Positions 9,099-16,628 of a stretch of 64,000 nt of DNA are shown piece by piece. A program made the position numbers and the translations under genes. The number at the start of each line of letters is the position of its first letter. Position 1 is the first letter of the stretch. Source of the DNA: a virus; the IMG/VR virus record IMGVR_UViG_3300034050_000451, positions 62,001 to 126,000 of that record; one strand, given 5' to 3'. The notes beneath the pieces were generated by a model, which was given only the letters and a program-made list of their open reading frames with translations, made no database searches and had not been told where the DNA came from.

Positions 9099-9482
9099 TT
9101 ATCTCGTTACGTTTTTAGATAATTTAACTTTACCTTCCAATAATCTCGTAACTTCACACCCTTTAACCACTTCTAAATCATAAACTGCTTCACCAAAATC
9201 TAATAAAGATGATGAATATGCTGATATATAGATACCTATTGAACCACTTTGTATTGGTGTTATACCATTTGAACCACTTAGATTAATACCCGTTCCACAA
9301 CTATCCGAAAGTGATGATGATAGTGATAACAATGTTGTTGTTGACTCTACGTGCGGACGTATTTGCATTCTCGCATGATAACCACTCAAATCAATTGCCG
9401 AACCACTTTCATCGGTCCAATCAATTTGAAAATTAGTTGTTGCTCCTTGCTCTATTACAAATGAGTATCTTCCTGCTGCCAT
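9099..9482 (-). CDS. Small beta-sandwich virion protein (BppU-like)
   Basis: A 127-residue protein. Its pattern, an N-terminal QGATTNFQIDWTDESGS strand-turn-strand followed by SGYHARMQIRP and a later YDLEVV strand, matches the N-terminal domain of baseplate upper proteins (BppU-type immunoglobulin-like fold), in which a polymer-like input term is followed by an S-G-Y/x-A-x-M-Q-I-R motif. Such domains anchor fibres to the tail. The ending LLEGKVKLSKNVTR is the usual last strand of this fold. The gene opens the fibre cluster and has a candidate late motif at 9503-9511. Confidence 0.55.
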   Translation of the reverse strand: MAAGRYSFVIEQGATTNFQIDWTDESGSAIDLSGYHARMQIRPHVESTTTLLSLSSSLSDSCGTGINLSGSNGITPIQSGSIGIYISAYSSSLLDFGEAVYDLEVVKGCEVTRLLEGKVKLSKNVTR

Positions 9483-9502
9483 TATAATTGATGTTTAATA
9501 CT

Positions 9503-9511
9503 TATAAATAT
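9503..9511 (-). promoter_or_regulatory. Candidate late promoter motif
   Basis: ATATTTATA on the gene strand, 21 bases before the ATG of the BppU-like gene; it lies between the DUF2589 terminator and this gene, so it could start a transcript covering the fibre cluster. Confidence 0.5.
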
Positions 9512-9539
9512 TGTAAAATTTAGTAATGGAAAAAAAAGC

Positions 9540-9571
9540 ATAAAAAAAGAGGAATAGTTCCCTATCCCTCT
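9540..9571 (-). terminator. Intrinsic terminator after DUF2589 gene
   Basis: On the gene strand a 10-bp stem (AGAGGGATAG pairing with CTATTCCTCT, one G-U pair) with a GGAA loop is followed by a run of seven T. It lies 18 bases after the stop of the gene at 9589. It is nearly the same sequence as the terminator after the capsid gene. Confidence 0.85.
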
Positions 9572-9588
9572 GATTTTATAATAAAATT

Positions 9589-10065
9589 TTATTTTTGATT
9601 CGGGTCTTCCAAATTTTTAATATATTCATCAATTAATCGACTAACCGCTTCCGGCTTTTCATCTGCCTTAAATTTTACTTTAATCTTAGCCATACCAGCT
9701 TCACTTGGATTGTAACCGGAATCAACCTCAATACCTTTGATATTGTGTTCGTATCCCTTTTTCTTAAATAACCCCAATAGAGATTTTTTAAGATTGGAAA
9801 CTTCCTTTTCTTCATCACCAAATATAAGTCTACAAGAGAACTCAATATCTAATTCTTCCAACCCAATAGATGAGTGGTCTGCTAAAATATAAAGAGGAAC
9901 AATCATATCCCTACCACCTATATTAAAGGAAGTAGTTTTGGGTGTACCATCTTCATTGAAATAGTTTCGGAGAGCATTAATATGCTGTCTTTCACTTATA
10001 CCTTGAGAAACCATGGCGGCCTCTAACAGACCGCCAACTAGTTCCTCTACATTTAATCTTGCCAT
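9589..10065 (-). CDS. DUF2589-type protein
   Basis: A 158-residue protein of the DUF2589 type, judged from the opening LNVEELVGGLLEAAMVSQ (the family begins with a helix placing a small set of hydrophobic residues before A-x-x-x-x-Q), the central IVPLYILADHSSIGLEELDI and the strand pair around IEFSCRLIF. It differs from the next gene but belongs to the same family. Function is unknown; the family occurs in bacterial gene clusters and phages, and the late expression suggested by the motif at 10740 and the strong terminator after this gene suggests an abundant protein. It is 26 bases downstream of its paralogue. Confidence 0.6.
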   Translation of the reverse strand: MARLNVEELVGGLLEAAMVSQGISERQHINALRNYFNEDGTPKTTSFNIGGRDMIVPLYILADHSSIGLEELDIEFSCRLIFGDEEKEVSNLKKSLLGLFKKKGYEHNIKGIEVDSGYNPSEAGMAKIKVKFKADEKPEAVSRLIDEYIKNLEDPNQK

Positions 10066-10091
10066 AATATATAACCTTTATTGTTTAATTA

Positions 10092-10694
10092 TTACTTAGC
10101 TGCAGTACCTTCTCCGAATGGAATTAACGATGGCTCTAACATTTGAGTTAGGTAATCAGATAATTTCAACATACCTTCAGTTGCTGGTAATTGCTCAGCA
10201 TGTACTTTTACATTGTATTTTGCTGAGTTATCAGTTGAACGAGTGTTTTCTTTGTTGGTTGAAACTTTACCTGCTACTTTAGCGTTAAAGCTCATTCCCC
10301 ACCATTTTCCACCTGCAGACATTTCATAGCTGTTTTCACTAGCTGATGTATCCTTCGATGCTTCAGATGTTTTAACTTCCATAGCGAATTCGATGTCCGC
10401 TGATGTAATAGCCAATGATGGTAGTGGTACTAATGGTAACATTGGAACTTTACTATACAATTTTTGTATTTCTTGTTCACCTGTATCTGCGTTAGTAACA
10501 ACACGATTCATTTCTACGTCTAATGAACGAGCAGATGTTTTACCTGTCTTTTCATCTTTTACGAAAGCAACTTCAGAAATGTACTTCCAAGTTACTTCAT
10601 TTAATTTTGCTTGCCCTTTAGCCATTCCAATAATAGGAGAAACAATTAGTTCTTCTATTGGAAGACCTGCGAACTGGTCTGCGATTGATGCCAT
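10092..10694 (-). CDS. DUF2589 family protein
   Basis: A 200-residue protein with the DUF2589 layout: FAGLPIEELIVSPIIGMAKGQAKL at the N-terminus, a VTWKYISEVAF strand, PMLPLVPLPSLAI (the characteristic proline-rich loop before a beta strand), then ADIEFAMEVKTSE and a Ser/Lys-rich hydrophilic middle, with a KYNVKVHAEQLPATEGM strand near the end. Family members have no established biochemical activity. The gene is followed by its paralogue and a strong terminator, and preceded by a candidate late motif at 10740-10748, making the two a small independent unit just downstream of the capsid gene. Confidence 0.7.
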   Translation of the reverse strand: MASIADQFAGLPIEELIVSPIIGMAKGQAKLNEVTWKYISEVAFVKDEKTGKTSARSLDVEMNRVVTNADTGEQEIQKLYSKVPMLPLVPLPSLAITSADIEFAMEVKTSEASKDTSASENSYEMSAGGKWWGMSFNAKVAGKVSTNKENTRSTDNSAKYNVKVHAEQLPATEGMLKLSDYLTQMLEPSLIPFGEGTAAK

Positions 10695-10739
10695 AAAATT
10701 TATTTTTTTTTATATTAGTTTAACGTAACCAAAGTTGTT

Positions 10740-10748
10740 TATAAGTAT
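10740..10748 (-). promoter_or_regulatory. Candidate late promoter motif (C variant)
   Basis: ATACTTATA on the gene strand, 46 bases before the first DUF2589 gene. Confidence 0.45.
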
Positions 10749-10774
10749 GTAGTATTTTTTGAAAGCAAATAGCT

Positions 10775-10978
10775 TTATGAAAATTTAACCATACCCTTAT
10801 ATTTCTTTTTTATTTTATCTATTTCCGAAATTGCTTCCGTAAAACTTTTTTTAATTTCTTCATTTACAGTAAAATCCATTATAACTTCACAATGTGGGCA
10901 TGCCATCACTGGATGCTTTATAATAAATTGTAAAGTTAAACCAAGTGGTTGTTTACATGCGGGGCAGGGTAAAGCCAT
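10775..10978 (-). CDS. Small zinc-ribbon protein
   Basis: A 67-residue protein with two CxxC pairs: CPAC at residues 5-8 and CPHC at residues 27-30, separated by an 18-residue linker containing hydrophobic beta residues. This is the arrangement of a zinc ribbon, and the rest is a short basic helix. Such small ribbons bind nucleic acid or protein. It stands alone between the capsid-gene terminator and the DUF2589 pair, with a candidate late motif at 10994-11002 just before it. Role unknown. Confidence 0.65.
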   Translation of the reverse strand: MALPCPACKQPLGLTLQFIIKHPVMACPHCEVIMDFTVNEEIKKSFTEAISEIDKIKKKYKGMVKFS

Positions 10979-10993
10979 AAAATTCTACTTTAT

Positions 10994-11002
10994 TATAAGT
11001 AT
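10994..11002 (-). promoter_or_regulatory. Candidate late promoter motif (C variant)
   Basis: ATACTTATA on the gene strand, 16 bases before the zinc-ribbon gene and just past the capsid-gene terminator, so it may restart transcription there. Confidence 0.45.
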
Positions 11003-11023
11003 AAGAGTTTTAACAAAACCGCA

Positions 11024-11053
11024 TAAAAAAGAGGGATAGTTTCCTATCCCTCT
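11024..11053 (-). terminator. Intrinsic terminator after major capsid gene
   Basis: A perfect 10-bp stem on the gene strand (AGAGGGATAG with CTATCCCTCT, loop GAAA) followed by a run of six or more T, 24 bases after the gp23 stop. Strong termination after the most highly expressed gene is expected. Confidence 0.9.
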
Positions 11054-11076
11054 AATTCTATAAAATTAAGTTTCTA

Positions 11077-12717
11077 TTAAATAGAAGCTAAATCTTTAAC
11101 AAAAATACGACCGTAGTACTCAGGACGAACCATTTTCTTAGCGTATCTTGTCATTACACCTCTACGAGGAGTAAAGTTTGTTGGGTCATACACCAAAGGA
11201 GTCATAATTAATGGAACGTATGGTGCGTAAACAGCTCCAGTTTCCAAGAAGTTTGAACCTCTGAATCCTAACAAGATTTCGTTTGAAGTCATGTAAGGGT
11301 TTTTGTAAACAGTGTATCTATTAGCGATAGCACCAACTTGCGTTACACCAGCTGCGAAAGATGCAGAATCCTTATCAGCGTTCACTGTAAATGCAGGAAT
11401 CGATTCTAAGATAGTACATACATCAGGAGAAGCAACAACGAAGTTAGCTCCACCTCTTAATGTCAATTGGTGAATTTTGTTAGATACTTTGTTTAATTTA
11501 GTACCTAAAGTTTGGAACCAAGTATTCTTTTGGTAAGCCATTCCAGTTGCTGCTCCAGACCATACGCCTGATGCTGCATTGTATTCTTCACCAATAGTTG
11601 CTGACCAATACTCAGTAGTTAAAGCGTTTGATTTTAACATATCTAAGATTTCTAAGTCAATCTCTAAAGAGATATAATCAGATAACATAGAAGTTAATTC
11701 CGCTTCAGCGTCAATTGAGTGGTAAGCGTTCAAATCTTGCGCCAATTCAGGAGTCCATACTGCTTTCAACTTACGAGTCTTAGCAACGATAGCCTCTGAT
11801 TTCAATTCTAAGTCAACCTCAGGAATATCGATATCAGTTCCGATTGTTCCTTCAGTATCTGCTCTTTTACCAGAGTTTTTACCATCTTCAAAATCACCTC
11901 TAGAGTAATCATTTGGTACAACTGAGTAAGTTAATACTACAGTTTGTGCAGCAGTTTTAGCAGTTTGTAAACCAGCAGATGCTGATACGAACATTACTAA
12001 GTTAGCTCCAGATACTTTGTGGAATTGATTTAAGTTAGTAAGTGAACCACTTGCTACGTTAAATGAACGTACACCATCTAAATCAGCTGTTGTTGGAGCT
12101 GTGAAAGTTGCTTTATGCACTTGTCCAGCTGCTACAGAAGCAGAAAGTTCAGATGTAAATCCTACATCAGCCCAAGATGCTGAAGTATAAGTGATTGCAG
12201 AGTGAGCGAAAGATGCAGTTACATCATTTACTGTGTATCCGAATCTACCTTCACCATATAAACCATTTTCAGCTACTGCAGTAGTACCGAAACCAGCACC
12301 AGCAGCAGAATCTTGTCCGTTACCACCAAAAAGTGATTTTCCAGAGAAAGTTGGGTTACCACCTTGAGCAGTACCATATTTGAAATCCAAATAGAATACA
12401 AGTCCAGAAGGTAAGTTCATAGGTTGTACACTAACGAATTCTTTAGAAGCAATCTCACCGAAGATTCTTCTTACTAAAGGTAAAGCTACACCGCTCCACT
12501 CTTCAGAGTTTGCACCAACACCAGTTTGTGTTGCTTCATCAAGCAATTGTTTTGCTTGGTTTTCCAAAAGTACAGCCATTGCACTTTGGTCTTTTGTCTT
12601 TAAGCCTTCAAGAAGTCCAGTTTTTTCCCATTTTGATTTAAGTTGACGAGTTTCGTTCAACATAACCGATTGTGGGTTCTTTCCTTCCATTAACTTAGAT
12701 AAATCGAAATTTGCCAT
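11077..12717 (-). CDS. 23: Major capsid protein gp23
   Basis: A 546-residue protein matching T4 gp23 (521 residues) in length, position after gp22 and recognisable sequence: a helical N-terminal propeptide, then WSGVALPLVRRIFGEIASKE, SVQPMNLPSGLVFYLDFKYG, and the C-terminal half with EVDLELKSEAIVAKTRKLKA and MTPLVYDPTNFTPRRGVMTR. A probable maturation site is LLDE61|A62, close to the known T4 gp23 cleavage after residue 65, which supports gp21 acting on hydrophobic-x-Glu|Ala. An insertion around residues 160-270 rich in Ser/Ala/Thr probably forms a surface domain. Strong terminator at 11024-11053. The leader before the ATG is A-rich with no Shine-Dalgarno sequence, typical for Bacteroidota hosts. 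Confidence 0.95.
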   Translation of the reverse strand: MANFDLSKLMEGKNPQSVMLNETRQLKSKWEKTGLLEGLKTKDQSAMAVLLENQAKQLLDEATQTGVGANSEEWSGVALPLVRRIFGEIASKEFVSVQPMNLPSGLVFYLDFKYGTAQGGNPTFSGKSLFGGNGQDSAAGAGFGTTAVAENGLYGEGRFGYTVNDVTASFAHSAITYTSASWADVGFTSELSASVAAGQVHKATFTAPTTADLDGVRSFNVASGSLTNLNQFHKVSGANLVMFVSASAGLQTAKTAAQTVVLTYSVVPNDYSRGDFEDGKNSGKRADTEGTIGTDIDIPEVDLELKSEAIVAKTRKLKAVWTPELAQDLNAYHSIDAEAELTSMLSDYISLEIDLEILDMLKSNALTTEYWSATIGEEYNAASGVWSGAATGMAYQKNTWFQTLGTKLNKVSNKIHQLTLRGGANFVVASPDVCTILESIPAFTVNADKDSASFAAGVTQVGAIANRYTVYKNPYMTSNEILLGFRGSNFLETGAVYAPYVPLIMTPLVYDPTNFTPRRGVMTRYAKKMVRPEYYGRIFVKDLASI

Positions 12718-12755
12718 TTTATTTTTCTTTTTTAATGTGTTTGTTAATAAATAAA

Positions 12756-13778
12756 TTATTTAATGTTTGCAAGTTCTTTGAATCTTGCAGCCATTAGATT
12801 TGTGTTCTCAGAAATGATTTCTTTCTTAGGTGCAGTTGAACGAGTTGGCTTAGATGCTACGCTTTCAGCGATTGCTCTTTTAGCTTTTCTTTCAGTACCT
12901 GTAAAGTTCATTGATTCTGATAACGTTGCGAAAACTAATTTTACTTCTCTAACAGAAGTTGTTCTGTCAAGATTTTCTACAACTTTACCTTTTTGCTCGT
13001 TAGTTAAATTATAACCTCTAAACAATTTGTTAGCGTAAAGTAATTTTGCGTTCAATAAGTTTACTTCGTTGATTGTAGATTGTAATTTTTTGATTACTGA
13101 ATAAGCTTCTTCTAATTCTGCTTCTAATTCTGCAGAGTTATCAACAACTTCTTCTTCACCTTCAGTTACTTCCTCATCATCCCCGTAACCCATTTCTCTA
13201 AGGATTTCCTCTAAGTCGATTTCATCTTCTTCTTCAGATACAGGAGCTTCTTCTTCAGAACCCATTTCCATTTCTTCCTCTTCAGCTACAGGAGCTTCTT
13301 CGGGAGCAATTTCCATTTCTTCTTCTTCAGTTACTTCCTCTTCTTCAGAGTCCATACCCATTTCAAGTTCTCTGATGATTTCTTCTAAATCTAACTCATC
13401 TTCACCCATCTCATCTTCTTCAGACATTGATGCGTCATCAGCGTTAGTCGGGTCATCATACCCTTCAGCTTCTTCCATTGCTTCTTCAGAGTCCATTTCT
13501 GTTTCCTCTTCTTCAACAACATCAGTAGCTTCTTCTTCATTGCTTACCATAGCAGTTTGTTCTTCGTCATCACCCATGTCTAAATCCATTGAGTCCATCT
13601 CTTCTTCCATAGTTTCTTCCTCTTCACCTTCCATTTCAGCTTGTAGCTTTCTTGATAGGATAGATTGTAAACGTGGAGTAAAAGCTTCCTCTAATGCGAT
13701 TTTAGCGTTAGCGATAGCGGTTTCCCTTACAGCCTTGGCATCAGCAATTGCTTCTTTTAACAATTTTGAATTTGCCAT
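12756..13778 (-). CDS. 22: Prohead scaffold/core protein gp22
   Basis: A 340-residue protein directly before gp23, where T4 has gp22, the prohead core protein degraded by gp21. It starts with an Ala/Lys helix (MANSKLLKEAIADAKAVRET), has a very acidic middle (about residues 48-215) composed of many EEE, EEEME and DDEE runs with a recurring DLEEILREMG-type motif (three copies near residues 128-138, 185-195 and similar), and ends with a basic helical region that includes TNLMAARFKELANIK, similar in role to the conserved C-terminus of gp22. T4 gp22 is 269 residues; the extra length is the acidic region. It is preceded by a structured 240-base leader. Confidence 0.85.
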   Translation of the reverse strand: MANSKLLKEAIADAKAVRETAIANAKIALEEAFTPRLQSILSRKLQAEMEGEEEETMEEEMDSMDLDMGDDEEQTAMVSNEEEATDVVEEEETEMDSEEAMEEAEGYDDPTNADDASMSEEDEMGEDELDLEEIIRELEMGMDSEEEEVTEEEEMEIAPEEAPVAEEEEMEMGSEEEAPVSEEEDEIDLEEILREMGYGDDEEVTEGEEEVVDNSAELEAELEEAYSVIKKLQSTINEVNLLNAKLLYANKLFRGYNLTNEQKGKVVENLDRTTSVREVKLVFATLSESMNFTGTERKAKRAIAESVASKPTRSTAPKKEIISENTNLMAARFKELANIK

Positions 13779-13929
13779 TTCTTTTACCGTGTTTTTTAAA
13801 ATTTTCTGAAGTTATTTGAGGAACCTCAATGTAGTTGGTTTTGAATTGGTTGTTCGGTAACTACACATATAGGTGAGTATTCATTAACCAATAAACCCAT
13901 AAGAATGGGTTATTAACAAAGATAAATAT
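13779..13929 (-). promoter_or_regulatory. Structured leader before gp22
   Basis: Within a 239-base gap there are several inverted repeats that a leftward transcript would contain: TTGAGG-AA-CCTCAA at 13816-13829; TGTAGTT (13830-13836) with AACTACA (13859-13865); and AACCCAT-AAGA-ATGGGTT at 13894-13911. A near copy of the late motif lies at 13921-13929, upstream of the whole set, giving a leader of about 140 bases. This is far longer than other leaders here. Possible roles are translational control or mRNA stability of scaffold and capsid; none is proven. Confidence 0.5.
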
Positions 13930-13988
13930 ACATATTTTTTAGAAAACGATAAAAAATGTATAATTTTCTTTAGTTTTTTTTAAAATAC

Positions 13989-14014
13989 ATAAAAAAAGAT
14001 GGATAAACCACCTT
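13989..14014 (-). terminator. Intrinsic terminator after the 95-residue gene
   Basis: On the gene strand AAGGTGG (14014-14008) pairs with CCATCTT (14002-13996; one G-U pair) across a TTTAT loop and is followed by a T run, four bases after the stop of the gene at 14018. Confidence 0.7.
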
Positions 14015-14017
14015 TTA

Positions 14018-14305
14018 TTAATACGATTGCCCAGTATTTATATTAAATTCAGGTATACCATAATATGCAATACCTACACCAGATGATTGTGTAATCTCAG
14101 TTATACTACCGAATACATCTACTCCAGCTGGTATTGTATTTAAACCAAATGAACCAGATATTTGTGAAGCATTAAATTTAAGGTCAGTTACTGTAGCTGT
14201 TACCGTCTTATAACGATATACATTACTAACTGTTAATTGCCTAGACCCACTTATAATTTGAGCCCCACCTAGCCCATACGCATGTTTGTTAGAATCGATA
14301 TACAT
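14018..14305 (-). CDS. Small beta-rich protein, possible capsid accessory
   Basis: A 95-residue protein that I do not recognise. It is beta-rich and Ser/Gly/Thr-rich (GAQIISGSRQLTVSNVYR), in the style of virion surface proteins, with no charged clusters and no cysteine. It lies inside the head-gene cluster between the gp22 scaffold gene and a head-region protein gene, and ends at its own terminator, which suggests high expression. A capsid decoration protein is a reasonable guess from place and composition; nothing in the sequence proves it. Confidence 0.5.
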   Translation of the reverse strand: MYIDSNKHAYGLGGAQIISGSRQLTVSNVYRYKTVTATVTDLKFNASQISGSFGLNTIPAGVDVFGSITEITQSSGVGIAYYGIPEFNINTGQSY

Positions 14306-14328
14306 AATAAAATTGTTTTTTAATATAG

Positions 14329-15465
14329 TTATTTTTTTAATTTTAAACTTCTTTGTGCGTTGGTTAAACCATCAATGATTGATTGCAATCCCCCCTTAAC
14401 ACCATCAGTATCTTTATCTTTAACTCTCTTATCTAAAATCTTTGTATTCATTTTTAAAAAGTTAATGATTGCATTTTCAACTGCGCTCCATCTAATTTCT
14501 TCTTCATTTACCGATTCATTCTTTTGGTGAAGTTTGATTGTAAGTCTTTGATTTGGATTACCATCGTGTCCAACCAATGCACTAACAAAATTCATTTTAC
14601 CTTGCAAGTTTGCTGATTTAATACTTTTGAAAAGTTTTACACCATCCAAATTATGTTTATCAATAAAGGCTTGAACCGCATCACCTCTTGTAGCAGTTAA
14701 TGCTGCAATTCCCATTGCTTCTTTACCAGCACCTTCAGTTACTACTGATTCTCTTTTATCAAGCTCAAAGTATATTCTACTTTTAACTTTTTGGAATGTA
14801 TCAGCTGCTAACTTAGCGTTACCAGTAAATCCCATCTCCAATCCAATTTCTTTTGAACGAATACCTTTTTTAGCCAATGCCATTATTTGAGCTGCTACTG
14901 GTTTAGAAACTACTTGAGTTGGTGTATCAACGTGAATGATATGTTTGAATGCCTCAGTTACTACTGATTCTAAATATACATATTTACCATCAAATGATGC
15001 TGCTATTTTTTTTGAATTTAAAAAATCTGCTGCTTTTTTAGCATTGTTTGGTGAATCATAAACCATTGCACCATCATCTTCTACCATTTTAAATCCCTTA
15101 TGAATACTACCCATATGTTTAGCAACTTCAGGAGATAACGATTCTTTAATAATATTCTCCATTAATCCAATTGCAATATCTTTAACTTCTCTTTCTGCAC
15201 CAGCTGCATATTTCTTATTTACAATTGCAATAGTGTTTCCAGATACTTTAATTCTATACATCGGTATCATTGAAGTTGAGAAATCATACTTTACACCAAT
15301 TTTCTTTAATTCAGAACCAACGTTCATAAATGATGATGCGTTTTTAACTGCTGCTTCAATTTTATCTAAATCAGCATCGTATCTTCCTTCGTTTACTGAT
15401 TCTATTTCTGAAAGAACTGATTCTTTCATAGTTTCTCTTACTATTTTTCTTAATTGCTCTTTCAT
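14329..15465 (-). CDS. Head-region protein with repeated ESVxE linkers
   Basis: A 378-residue protein of no recognised enzyme family. It starts with a basic helix, MKEQLRKIVRETMKESVLSE, ending in SVNE26|G27, and the same kind of linker recurs between folded segments: SVVTE171|A172, SVVTE244|G245 and ESVNE321. Each resembles the hydrophobic-x-Glu|Ala/Gly sites cut by T4-type prohead protease gp21, which is encoded two genes upstream. The segments between linkers look like small alpha/beta domains (28-165, 172-238, 246-315, 325-378); the third has a helix-turn-helix-like ATRGDAVQAFIDKHNLDGVK stretch. I infer a prohead core/internal protein that is cut into pieces during maturation; the T4 analogues by position are gp67 and gp68, without visible sequence similarity. 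Confidence 0.6.
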   Translation of the reverse strand: MKEQLRKIVRETMKESVLSEIESVNEGRYDADLDKIEAAVKNASSFMNVGSELKKIGVKYDFSTSMIPMYRIKVSGNTIAIVNKKYAAGAEREVKDIAIGLMENIIKESLSPEVAKHMGSIHKGFKMVEDDGAMVYDSPNNAKKAADFLNSKKIAASFDGKYVYLESVVTEAFKHIIHVDTPTQVVSKPVAAQIMALAKKGIRSKEIGLEMGFTGNAKLAADTFQKVKSRIYFELDKRESVVTEGAGKEAMGIAALTATRGDAVQAFIDKHNLDGVKLFKSIKSANLQGKMNFVSALVGHDGNPNQRLTIKLHQKNESVNEEEIRWSAVENAIINFLKMNTKILDKRVKDKDTDGVKGGLQSIIDGLTNAQRSLKLKK

Positions 15466-15467
15466 AA

Positions 15468-16016
15468 TTATTTTTTTCCTAAACGTTCTTTTACAATTTC
15501 ACCATCTAAATCAGAAATTTCATAGTATCTATTTAATATGTTACCCATATCTTCATAAAGTGAATGTAATCTCTCATCTAACTGTCTTGCTTCAGTTGCA
15601 ACCTTTTCAAATGCTTTATCCATTTTATCTAACTCACTCATATTTCTTTTGATGGTTACTTTATCAAACCAATCATCAGCTTCAGAAAGTGTTAGGGTTT
15701 TAGCAGCTTCTACGATTCCACCCAAAGTTTCAGCTACCTCAACGATATCTGAATTTCTTTTCATTTGCTCTTGGAATGTTTTATAAGTTGAAATAATTTC
15801 TAAGAAGTGTTTTTTAACTTCGTTTGATAATGGTCTATTATCTTCTAATGATTCAGCTATACTGAATTTACCATTAACTATTTTTACTTCATTGATATTG
15901 GTTTTACGAATATCATTATATCCCTTAGATACGTTATTACCACCCTTTTGTTCTACTTTTAAAGTAAAGGTGTTATTTGTTACATAATCGTATATGTCAA
16001 AGTTTTTCTTGCTCAT
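15468..16016 (-). CDS. Conserved head-region helical protein
   Basis: A 182-residue, mostly helical protein between the protease gene (one-base overlap) and the ESVxE-linker gene (2-base gap). The N-terminus is beta-rich, then candidate gp21-type sites NINE43|V44 and SIAE55|S56 precede a long helical region containing ADDWFDKVTIKRNMSELD, a segment I associate from memory with proteins of unknown function beside the prohead protease in other T4-like phages. The C-terminal half (about 120-180) is predicted coiled coil. Prohead core component is the likeliest role. Confidence 0.55.
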   Translation of the reverse strand: MSKKNFDIYDYVTNNTFTLKVEQKGGNNVSKGYNDIRKTNINEVKIVNGKFSIAESLEDNRPLSNEVKKHFLEIISTYKTFQEQMKRNSDIVEVAETLGGIVEAAKTLTLSEADDWFDKVTIKRNMSELDKMDKAFEKVATEARQLDERLHSLYEDMGNILNRYYEISDLDGEIVKERLGKK

Positions 16017-16603
16017 TATATTAATCCTGTTATGATTTCTCTCATTAAATCTTGTGCTTTACAAAATTCACCACAAACATCAGTACCAATAGATTTAACT
16101 ACCGATTCGTTCATAGGTGTCATAAATGCACCATGCGTAGATGGATTGGAAACAAAATCCCAACCGATTAATTCAAAGTCCTCTTGAACTTCTACTTTAT
16201 TTCCTTCTAATTGTCTAGTAGAACCCATACCTCTTGATGAGATACCTAATAGGATTCCAGCTCTTAACAATTCTTTTAATATGTTTCCAGATGGTGTTGG
16301 TAAGATTTCAACTGTACCACATAAATCATTACCTTCCCAATGAATTTCTCTCACATTATGAGATACGTTCTTCAAGTTGATTACAGACGAATCAGGGTGG
16401 TCTAATTCACCTAATGCTCGTCTTTCTTTGATAAGTGTTTCATATCTCTTTGCTTCTCTTTGTAAGATTGGCATTGGATATACTCTACCATTTTGGTTTT
16501 CCGCCCCAGCTCTTTGTAGGATTCCTTTAACGATAGTTCTACCAGAGGCATCTTCGTTAACTAATCCCTTAAACAAATTCGTTTCTATTATTAAGCTTTT
16601 CAT
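16016..16603 (-). CDS. 21: Prohead maturation protease gp21
   Basis: A 195-residue serine protease of the T4 gp21 type (herpesvirus-assemblin-like fold; T4 gp21 has 212 residues). Visible motifs are NGRVYPMPILQREAKRY, the histidine site GELDHPDSS (H69) and the serine site GISSRGMGS (S122/S123), followed by the strand LIGWDFVSNPSTHGAFM. It sits inside the immature head, degrades the scaffold and trims capsid proteins after hydrophobic-x-Glu. Its own N-terminus has a LVNE17 site that could be self-cleaved. The flanking genes on both sides encode proteins with many candidate sites for it. Confidence 0.9.
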   Translation of the reverse strand: MKSLIIETNLFKGLVNEDASGRTIVKGILQRAGAENQNGRVYPMPILQREAKRYETLIKERRALGELDHPDSSVINLKNVSHNVREIHWEGNDLCGTVEILPTPSGNILKELLRAGILLGISSRGMGSTRQLEGNKVEVQEDFELIGWDFVSNPSTHGAFMTPMNESVVKSIGTDVCGEFCKAQDLMREIITGLI

Positions 16604-16628
16604 ATCTGCTCCTCTTATTATTTATGGA

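Noticed and set aside
13375-13809. Rightward frame of 144 codons rich in Ser opposite the scaffold gene
   Set aside because: It is the antisense shadow of the acidic GAA/GAG-rich part of gp22; composition is an artefact and there is no start context.
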